The notes under the pieces were generated by a model, which worked only from the letters and a program-made list of their open reading frames with translations, ran no database searches and was not told the origin of the DNA. A stretch of DNA of 5,725 bases from Paramuribaculum sp. (GTDB lineage: Bacteria; Bacteroidota; Bacteroidia; Bacteroidales; Muribaculaceae): assembly GCA_029051835.1 (NCBI GenBank), contig JAIDKJ010000447.1:1-5725 (forward strand). Direction: 5' to 3'. Positions within the stretch are counted from its first letter, which is position 1. Each line of letters opens with the position of its first letter. Shown here piece after piece: positions 1 to 5,725 of the stretch. The position numbers and the translations under genes were made by a program.

Positions 1-1
1 G

Positions 2-1816
2 CTTTGCGGCGACATACGCCGTTTTCTGATAGAATCCCTTTCATCCAATCCGGGGCATTTCGCCTCAAGTATGGGTGCGGTGGAGCTGACTGTGGCTCTC
101 CACTATGTGTTTAATACGCCCTACGACCGGATCGTATGGGATGTCGGCCATCAGGCTTATGGCCATAAACTTATCACCGGTCGTGCCGACCGGTTCCATA
201 CCAACCGCAAACTGGGCGGTCTGAGCGGCTTCCCCAACCCGGACGAGAGCGAATATGACACATTCACGGCCGGACACGCGTCCAACTCGATTTCGGCCGC
301 TCTCGGCATGTCGGTGGCTTCGGCGCTCAACAACGACAGTCCGCGTCGTAATGTGGTGGCTGTGATAGGCGACGCATCGATAAGCGGAGGACTGGCCTTT
401 GAAGGACTGAACAATGCGGCCAACACCAACAGCAACCTGCTGATCATACTCAACGACAATGACATGTCGATCGATCACAATGTAGGTTCGCTCAACTCGT
501 ATCTCGCCCATCTTACGGCATCGAAAGGCTACAACAGTTTTCGTTACGGAGTGTACCGTCTGCTGAAAAAGATGCATCTGTTCAACGACAACAGCAAAGG
601 GCGCATATTGCGCTTCAACAATAGCCTGAAATCGCTGCTGACTAAGGAGCAGAATATATTCGAGGGGCTAAACATTAGATATTTCGGACCTTTTGACGGT
701 CATGACCTGCCACGCATCATCAAGGTGCTTGACGACATAAAGGATATGAACGGCCCGCGGCTGCTGCATCTGCGCACGACGAAGGGCAAAGGCTATCTGC
801 CGGCCGAGAACGATCCGGCGGTGTGGCATGCTCCCGGATGTTTCGAGCCTGAGAGCGGAGCGCGCAAGGCTGAGAGCAAGGATCCGGCACGCACGAAGTT
901 TCAGGATGTGATGGGCTCGACTCTGGTAGAACTGGCCCGTAGCAACAAATCTATTGTAGGCATAACGGCGGCCATGACTTCGGGTACTTCGATGAACCTG
1001 ATGCAGCAGGAGATGCCTCAGCGCACGTTTGACGTGGGTATCTCGGAGGGGCATGCCGTCACATTTGCCGGCGGACTCGCCACCGATGGAATGCTGCCGT
1101 ATGTGGCCATCTATTCGGCCTTCCTGCAGCGAGCCTATGACAATATAATCAATGACGTGGCCGTGCAGGGACTGCCGGTGACGTTCTGCATAGACCGTGC
1201 CGGACTCGTGGGCGAGGATGGCGTGACGCATCACGGCTCGAACGATCTGGCATATATGCGCACCGTGCCCGGAATGACCATAGCTTCGCCGCGCGACGCC
1301 GACCAGTTGCGTTCGCTGCTCTATACCTCGCAGTTGCCTGACCGGTGCGGCCCATGGGCAATACGCTATCCGCGCGGTTACGGCCACGACAGCCACAAAC
1401 CGATGCAGCGTATGACTGTAGGCCGCGGAGAGTGCCTGAGCCGTGGCGATGACGCCACACTGCTCACCATCGGACCGATAGCCTTCGAGGCTGCACAGGG
1501 TGCGAAGCTGGCCGGTGCGGCCGGAGTGGCCGTGACGCACTACGATATGGTGTTTCTCAAGCCTCTCGACGACGAGATAATGGCAGAGGTGGCCGCAAGC
1601 GGACGTCCGATCGTGACCGTGGAGGACGGTACTATCGACGGCGGTCTTGGCAGCGCCGTGCTCGAATGGCTTGCCGCCAGAGGATACAGCCTGCCTGTGG
1701 TGCGCATGGGCATTCCAGACGCTTTCGTTCCTCAGGGAACAGTCGATCAGCTGCGGAGCCTGTGCCGCTATGATGCAGCGTCGATAGCAGAAACCCTAAT
1801 GACACTCAAGAAATGA
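2..1816 (+). CDS. dxs: 1-deoxy-D-xylulose-5-phosphate synthase, 5'-truncated by window edge
   Basis: Thiamine-diphosphate enzyme that condenses pyruvate with glyceraldehyde 3-phosphate to give DXP, the first step of the cytoplasmic MEP isoprenoid pathway; DXP also feeds thiamine and pyridoxal synthesis. The frame is open from base 2 and begins at about E. coli Dxs residue 31, so about 30 residues and the true start lie upstream; 604 residues are visible against about 620 in E. coli. ATG 71 is internal, because family sequence (LCGDIRRFLIES, then NPGH with the His49 equivalent) precedes it. Also visible: WDVGHQAYGHK, the ThDP/Mg motif starting GD at 368-373 and ending in LNDN, PFDGHD, the catalytic Glu in SEGHAV (codon 1046-1048; E. 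coli EQHAV), then AIYSAFLQRAYD, IDRAGLVGEDG, THHG and RYPRG, which carry the substrate-binding Tyr, Arg, Asp and His residues. The transketolase C-terminal domain ends with IPDAFVPQG. All three domains are present and undisrupted. The stop overlaps the trkA start by four bases. Function is very secure. Confidence 0.97.
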   Translation, partial: LCGDIRRFLIESLSSNPGHFASSMGAVELTVALHYVFNTPYDRIVWDVGHQAYGHKLITGRADRFHTNRKLGGLSGFPNPDESEYDTFTAGHASNSISAALGMSVASALNNDSPRRNVVAVIGDASISGGLAFEGLNNAANTNSNLLIILNDNDMSIDHNVGSLNSYLAHLTASKGYNSFRYGVYRLLKKMHLFNDNSKGRILRFNNSLKSLLTKEQNIFEGLNIRYFGPFDGHDLPRIIKVLDDIKDMNGPRLLHLRTTKGKGYLPAENDPAVWHAPGCFEPESGARKAESKDPARTKFQDVMGSTLVELARSNKSIVGITAAMTSGTSMNLMQQEMPQRTFDVGISEGHAVTFAGGLATDGMLPYVAIYSAFLQRAYDNIINDVAVQGLPVTFCIDRAGLVGEDGVTHHGSNDLAYMRTVPGMTIASPRDADQLRSLLYTSQLPDRCGPWAIRYPRGYGHDSHKPMQRMTVGRGECLSRGDDATLLTIGPIAFEAAQGAKLAGAAGVAVTHYDMVFLKPLDDEIMAEVAASGRPIVTVEDGTIDGGLGSAVLEWLAARGYSLPVVRMGIPDAFVPQGTVDQLRSLCRYDAASIAETLMTLKK

Positions 1817-3147
1817 AGATCGTTATAGCGGGAGCCGGCGAGGTGGGATCGCATCTCGCCAAACTTCTGTCGAAAGAGGAGCAGGATGTGATTCTGGTCG
1901 ATGCCGATGCTGAAAAGCTGGCGGTGATCGACGCCAATTACAATCTGATGACCAACTGCGGCTCTCCGACTTCGTTCACGGTGCTTGCCGAGGCCGGAGT
2001 GGCGCAGTGTGATCTGTTTATCGCCGTAACCCCGTTTGAAACCACCAACGTCATAGCCTGTTCGATAGCGAAGAACCTCGGAGCCAAAAAGACAGTGGCG
2101 CGAATTGACAACTACGAGTTTATGGAGCAGCGCAACAGCGCTTTCTTCAACGCTCTTGGCGTCAACAATCTGATCTATCCCGAATATCTGGCAGCCAAGG
2201 AGATAATGACGTCGCTCGAACGCACATGGGTGCGAACATGGTTTGACATCCACGACGGAGAGCTGACGGTGGTGGGCGTGAAGATCCGCGACAATGCTCC
2301 GCTGTGCGGCATGCAGCTGAAGGATCTGGCGGCATCGGGTCATAATTTCCACGTGGCCGCAATACGCCGCCGCAACGAAACCATCATTCCCCGTGGTGAC
2401 GACCGGATAATTCACAACGATATACTGTATTTCACTACCACACGTGACCATATCGAGAATATACGCGAGATGTGCGGCAAGCGCCAGGTCAACATCCGCA
2501 AGGTGCTCGTGATGGGCGGCAGCCGCATAGCTGTGAGGCTGGCGGCGATAGCGGGCGACCGCTACAAGTTCAAGATCATAGACATCGACCGGCAGAGGTG
2601 TGTGAAACTCTGCGAGCGTTGCCCGGATGCGAAGATCGTCAATGGCGACGCCCGTGATATAGATACGCTCGACGAGGAGGGTATCGATGATATGGATGCT
2701 TTCATCGCGCTCACCGACCGATCGGAAACAAATATCCTCGCGTCGCTGACCGCGAAGGAGCACGGCATAAAGAAGACCATTGCCGAAGTGGAGGACCTGC
2801 AGTTTATCTCGCCGGCTGAAAACCTGAATATCGGGACTATCGTCAACAAGAAACTGCTTGCCTCAAGCACGATATTCCAGATGCTTCTGGCTACGGACTC
2901 ATCGTCGTCGAAATTTCTTGCGCTGGCCGACGCCGATGTGGCCGAGATAGAGGTCAGAGCCGGATCAAAAATAACCCGCGGACCGGTGAAGAGCTTGCGT
3001 CTGAGCCGCGACGTGACTATCGCCGGACTGATACGCGACGGGCGCGGAATGCTTGTGACGGGTCAGACTGTGATAGAGCCAGGCGATCATGTGGTGGTGT
3101 TCTGTCTGTCGGGAACAATACATAAAATCGAACGACTTTTCGGATGA
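1813..3147 (+). CDS. trkA: Trk-type potassium uptake system, nucleotide-binding regulatory subunit TrkA
   Basis: Cytoplasmic subunit that binds nucleotides and controls K+ flow through the TrkH pore. It has 444 residues, near the usual 450-460, in a duplicated layout: RCK_N 1 (about 1-135), TrkA_C 1 (about 140-222), RCK_N 2 (about 227-362) and TrkA_C 2 (about 370-444). RCK 1 has a perfect dinucleotide loop, GAGEVG at 7-12, with Asp30 ending strand 2 (VILVD), the arrangement expected for NAD(H) binding. RCK 2 is weaker: the matching loop is GGSRIA at 235-240, with Ser and Ala where the E. coli protein has Gly, while an acidic residue (Asp257) is retained. Two RCK units in one chain indicate the TrkA class rather than the single-unit KtrA class. 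ATG 1813 lies inside the dxs stop (ATGA), with no Shine-Dalgarno sequence, so translation is probably coupled to dxs. The last four bases overlap trkH in the same way. No signal peptide or membrane segment is seen. Confidence 0.96.
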   Translation: MKIVIAGAGEVGSHLAKLLSKEEQDVILVDADAEKLAVIDANYNLMTNCGSPTSFTVLAEAGVAQCDLFIAVTPFETTNVIACSIAKNLGAKKTVARIDNYEFMEQRNSAFFNALGVNNLIYPEYLAAKEIMTSLERTWVRTWFDIHDGELTVVGVKIRDNAPLCGMQLKDLAASGHNFHVAAIRRRNETIIPRGDDRIIHNDILYFTTTRDHIENIREMCGKRQVNIRKVLVMGGSRIAVRLAAIAGDRYKFKIIDIDRQRCVKLCERCPDAKIVNGDARDIDTLDEEGIDDMDAFIALTDRSETNILASLTAKEHGIKKTIAEVEDLQFISPAENLNIGTIVNKKLLASSTIFQMLLATDSSSSKFLALADADVAEIEVRAGSKITRGPVKSLRLSRDVTIAGLIRDGRGMLVTGQTVIEPGDHVVVFCLSGTIHKIERLFG

Positions 3148-4619
3148 GAGCGCATTTCAGGCTGACAGTCAATTTCCCCATGGTGCTCCGTGTGGTGGGG
3201 TGGCTTCTGATGATCGAAGGAGCCTTTCTGGCGTTTCCTCTCCTGACAAGCGCTGTGTATGGCGAAAGCGATGTCAGAGCTTTTGCCATAAGCGCAGTGG
3301 TCACAGCTTTGACCGGCCTGCTGATGACATTCGGCATAAGGCCGTCACGCACCGATATGGGCAAGCGCGAGGGTTTTCTGCTTACGGCTCTGGTGTGGGT
3401 GTTTTTCTCGGCATTCGGCATGTTGCCGTTCATGCTTTGCAGCCACCCGCTTGACATAAGCGACGCTTTTTTCGAGGCCATGTCGGGATTTACCACCACC
3501 GGTGCATCGGCTCTGACGTCGGTGGAGATGTTTTCCCGCGGCATATTGCTTTGGCGTTGTCTGATGCAGTGGATAGGCGGCATGGGTATAATTCTGTTCA
3601 CTCTCGCTGTGATACCGATGCTCAACCATTCGGGTGGCATGCAGATGTTCAACGCTGAGGTCACCGGCATAACCCACGACAAGCTTCGTCCGCGCATATC
3701 GCAGACCGCCAAGGGGCTGTGGTTTCTTTATTTTCTTCTGACGGCGATACTCACCCTGCTGCTGTGGATCGGTCCGATGGATTTCTTCGACAGTCTGTGT
3801 CATGCTTTCTCGTCGATCTCTACAGGCGGATATTCAACCCGCGATGACAGTATCGGAGCATGGAATTCGGCTTACGTAAAGCTGGTCATCACGATATTCA
3901 TGTTTCTCGGCGGCGTGAATTTCGGACTGATGTATAAAGCCATGCATGGCAATCTGCGGTGTTTCTGGCGCAATGACGTATTCAAGGCCTACATACGGAT
4001 AATTCTGGTGTTTTATATCTTTTTCGTCATAGCCATAGTGGGCAGAGGTCAGGTGACAGACTTCAGTTCGTTCACGCTCGACCCTCTGTTTCAGATAATC
4101 TCCACTATAACGTCGACAGGCCTGACTGTGAATAATTTCGAAAGCTGGGGAACTTTCGTGCTCGCTCTTTTGTTTCTGCTTATGTTTTTCGGCTCATGTG
4201 CCGGATCGACGAGCGGCGGCGCGAAGATAGACCGGATGCTTTTCCTGCTGAAGAACAGTGGCAATGAAGTGTATCGGTGCATACATCCCAACACGATGAT
4301 GAGCGTGCGCATCAACGATAAGGTAATAGCGCCCGACGTGGTGTCGAAAGTAATCGCTTTCCTGTGTATCTATGTGATGATCATAGCGGCGGGCGGCATA
4401 CTGCTGACAGCCTTCAATATTCCGCTGGTGGATGCGTTCTTCTCGTCGTTTTCGTGTGTCAGCAACACCGGACTCGGCACCGGAGTGACCGGCTACGGAG
4501 AGTCGTATGCCATAATTCCGGCTCCGGGCAAATGGGTGCTTTCGCTGCTCATGCTCACCGGCCGCCTCGAAATCTTCACGGTGCTGCTGCTGTTCACTCC
4601 CGGCTTCTGGCGCAAGTGA
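3144..4619 (+). CDS. trkH: Trk-type potassium uptake system, membrane pore subunit TrkH
   Basis: Inner-membrane K+-translocating subunit of the TrkH/TrkG/KtrB superfamily, working with TrkA. It has 491 residues, close to E. coli TrkH (483). The fold is four M1-P-M2 units plus extra N-terminal helices; hydrophobic segments include about 13-36, 45-64, 78-100, 134-158, 192-210, 243-265, 281-299, 337-350, 400-424 and 464-485. The four selectivity-filter loops are readable: SGFTTTGA (114-121), SSISTGGY (223-230), TITSTGL (321-327) and SCVSNTGLG (437-445), each with its filter glycine. The small-residue stretch GSCAGSTSGG (350-359), followed by AKIDR, matches the TrkH segment that forms the gating loop in the membrane. 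GRLEIFT (473-479) and the FTPGFWR tail are family hallmarks; the Arg below the filter is kept. ATG 3144 overlaps the trkA stop (ATGA). Whether transport is strictly for K+, or also uses H+ or Na+, cannot be read from sequence. The TrkH call is firm; TrkG is a paralogue name and KtrB is less likely because the partner is a two-RCK TrkA. Confidence 0.96.
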   Translation: MRAHFRLTVNFPMVLRVVGWLLMIEGAFLAFPLLTSAVYGESDVRAFAISAVVTALTGLLMTFGIRPSRTDMGKREGFLLTALVWVFFSAFGMLPFMLCSHPLDISDAFFEAMSGFTTTGASALTSVEMFSRGILLWRCLMQWIGGMGIILFTLAVIPMLNHSGGMQMFNAEVTGITHDKLRPRISQTAKGLWFLYFLLTAILTLLLWIGPMDFFDSLCHAFSSISTGGYSTRDDSIGAWNSAYVKLVITIFMFLGGVNFGLMYKAMHGNLRCFWRNDVFKAYIRIILVFYIFFVIAIVGRGQVTDFSSFTLDPLFQIISTITSTGLTVNNFESWGTFVLALLFLLMFFGSCAGSTSGGAKIDRMLFLLKNSGNEVYRCIHPNTMMSVRINDKVIAPDVVSKVIAFLCIYVMIIAAGGILLTAFNIPLVDAFFSSFSCVSNTGLGTGVTGYGESYAIIPAPGKWVLSLLMLTGRLEIFTVLLLFTPGFWRK

Positions 4620-4710
4620 GGCGAAACGTTGTGGATTGGCATGGTTTTTGTTGCATCCATGACCATAAACAACGCCTGAGTCGAACACCCACCGTCAGGC
4701 TCCAAACAAC
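4620..4710. other. Intergenic gap after trkH with two short inverted repeats
   Basis: This 91-base gap is the only noncoding stretch in the window. Two small perfect inverted repeats are visible: CATGG 4640-4644 with CCATG 4657-4661 (12-base loop), and GCCTGA 4674-4679 with TCAGGC 4695-4700 (15-base loop). Neither is followed by a T run, so neither looks like a standard intrinsic terminator. A TTTG at 4647-4650 could pass for the Bacteroidetes -33 element, but no TAnnTTTG-like -7 element lies at the expected distance. The downstream gene may therefore be reached by read-through from trkH or by a promoter too weak to recognise; sequence alone does not decide this. Confidence 0.5.
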
Positions 4711-5725
4711 ATGAATAATACCCACGACTCAAATATGTCAAAAAGCTCTCTCAAAACTCTTCACGATAATATCTCGGATCTCATATCGCGCCGCCGTCTG
4801 TCGCAGGCCATCGATCAGATAGAGGCGACTCTGTCGGTCTACAATGCGTCGTGGCAGTTGCGCGAGCGTATAGAGAAGCTCCGCACCGATTACGGCTATC
4901 TGCGGCAGTATGCACTCGACGGCGTGGATGATCCCGGCCGTACGGTACTCTACGATTCCATAGCATCGCAGCTTCTGGGAATGATTGATGAGGTGATACG
5001 CGCGTCGCAGGCGGCCGATTCGCCCCGTCTGTATTTCTCTACGCTCCGTTATGAGAATATGCAGCCCGATTCGTCGATAGCGTCGCTCCTTGAGCGGTAT
5101 GCTGAAAATGTCAGGCAGATCGGGCTGGCCTTGTTCGGAGGCGTGGATGCGACGGCCGACGGCCGACCGATGCGCGACGTGCAGGAAAAGCTTGCTTCGC
5201 GACTGTTCGCACTTATCTGGGTGACCCATCCGCTGTCTGATTCCGATGCGGCCGCCATAGAGTCGTTTATCTGCGACCCGACAATAGGCAGAGGCATCAA
5301 GCAGCAGATTATCTCGTCGCTTATGCTCGGCGCGCTGGAAATATTCGACGCGGCGCGGCTACGGATCATGCTGGCGGTATATTACCGCATAGGAGAGATC
5401 TCGGCCGAGTTGCGGCTGATAGCTCTGGCGAGTCTGCTTATAGCCATGTGGGCCAACCGCGGCCGGCTGACTGACCGACGTCTGACTGACATGCTCGCGG
5501 CTGCGGCCGAACTGCCTTCATGGACGGCCGATCTGCGGATGGTGTTCGTGAGGTTGCTGAAGGCTACCGATACGGAGCGCATCACCGGAAAGATGGAGCG
5601 TGAGGTGATACCCGGCATGATGAAGATAAAGCCTGAGCTTGACCGCAAGATAAAGGAGCTGAAGGATCTGTCGGACATAGAGGGCGCTATGGAGGAGAAT
5701 CCCGAATGGGAAGAGGTGTTCGAAC
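4711..5725 (+). CDS. Uncharacterised helix-rich Bacteroidales protein, N-terminal part (3' end outside window)
   Basis: An open frame of 338 codons runs off the right edge without a stop. An in-frame TAA at 4666-4668 bounds it upstream, and ATG 4711 is the first start after that stop, preceded by the A-rich bases Bacteroidetes favour (CCAAACAAC). ATG 4735, eight codons on, is an alternative, since the helical core only begins near residue 14 (LKTLHDNISDLISRR). There is no signal peptide and no clear membrane helix; the hydrophobic run at 235-247 is short and bordered by charged residues, which fits a buried helix. The whole chain reads as amphipathic helices, with a TPR-like opening pair (about 14-60), an alpha-solenoid-like middle (about 155-285) and a charged segment (about 286-338: TDTERITGKMEREVIPGMMK, then NPEWEEVFE). 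From memory this pattern resembles large cytoplasmic Bacteroidales proteins labelled hypothetical or TPR, whose repeats lie towards the C-terminus. Codon use matches the neighbours, so it looks native. That it is a real gene is quite certain; its function is unknown. Confidence 0.85.
   Translation, partial: MNNTHDSNMSKSSLKTLHDNISDLISRRRLSQAIDQIEATLSVYNASWQLRERIEKLRTDYGYLRQYALDGVDDPGRTVLYDSIASQLLGMIDEVIRASQAADSPRLYFSTLRYENMQPDSSIASLLERYAENVRQIGLALFGGVDATADGRPMRDVQEKLASRLFALIWVTHPLSDSDAAAIESFICDPTIGRGIKQQIISSLMLGALEIFDAARLRIMLAVYYRIGEISAELRLIALASLLIAMWANRGRLTDRRLTDMLAAAAELPSWTADLRMVFVRLLKATDTERITGKMEREVIPGMMKIKPELDRKIKELKDLSDIEGAMEENPEWEEVFE

Noticed and set aside
71..73. ATG 71 as the start of dxs
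   Set aside because: The frame stays open to the window edge and the 23 codons upstream encode conserved Dxs sequence, including the NPGH motif, so the real start lies outside the window.
668..1540. A 290-codon open frame on the - strand, opposite dxs
   Set aside because: It is a composition shadow of dxs: low-complexity His/Arg-rich translation, no recognisable domain, and every part lies opposite essential Dxs motifs.
1768..2763. A 331-codon open frame on the - strand, opposite trkA
   Set aside because: Its translation is rich in His, Arg and Tyr with no family motif, and it lies wholly across strongly conserved trkA and the end of dxs. It is explained by the codon bias of the + strand genes.
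3017..3712. A 231-codon open frame on the - strand, spanning the trkA-trkH junction
   Set aside because: It crosses two well-supported genes and its translation shows no protein-like motif; its Ser/Arg/Met-rich make-up is typical of antisense readings here.
4647..4675. Possible Bacteroidetes promoter (TTTG ... TAnnTTTG) for the last gene
   Set aside because: Only the -33-like TTTG is present; around the expected -7 position the bases are TAAACAACG, which does not match TAnnTTTG.
4674..4700. Possible intrinsic terminator after trkH
   Set aside because: The stem is only 6 bp with a 15-base loop and is followed by TCCAAACAAC, not a T run. It was left as an inverted repeat inside the intergenic entry.
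1..5725. CRISPR array, tandem repeats, tRNA/rRNA genes, insertion sequence, or a new defence-type system
   Set aside because: On reading both strands I saw no spaced direct repeats, no cloverleaf or rRNA-like stretch, and no transposase or nuclease-like frame. More than 95% of the window is taken up by four well-behaved genes.

Overview
The window is a stretch of ordinary bacterial chromosome, all coded on the + strand, most likely from the order Bacteroidales (a Muribaculaceae-like or other moderately GC-rich member). The clues are the gene order dxs-trkA-trkH, which I recall from Bacteroides-type genomes; start codons without Shine-Dalgarno sequences; protein wording close to Bacteroidales homologues; and heavy use of ATA for isoleucine in fairly GC-rich DNA. 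The assignment is from memory of families, not from a database search.

Layout: positions 2-1816 hold most of dxs (1-deoxy-D-xylulose-5-phosphate synthase), cut at its 5' end by the window edge with about 30 residues missing. Positions 1813-3147 hold trkA, a two-RCK-domain regulatory subunit of a potassium uptake system. Positions 3144-4619 hold trkH, its membrane pore subunit. Each junction is a 4-base ATGA overlap, so the three genes almost certainly form one transcript with coupled translation. A 91-base gap (4620-4710) follows; it has two short inverted repeats but no convincing terminator or promoter. From 4711 to the window end runs the N-terminal part of a soluble, helix-rich protein of unknown function that resembles large Bacteroidales proteins usually labelled hypothetical or TPR proteins.

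How the genes work together: TrkA and TrkH form the two halves of one K+ uptake complex, with TrkA on the cytoplasmic face sensing nucleotides and gating TrkH. Dxs makes the first intermediate of the MEP isoprenoid pathway (feeding quinones and undecaprenyl carriers) and has no obvious biochemical link to K+ uptake; co-transcription is the only link visible. I found no mobile element, CRISPR array, RNA gene or defence-like cassette. I see no evidence of a previously undescribed system; the least understood item is the truncated gene at the right end.
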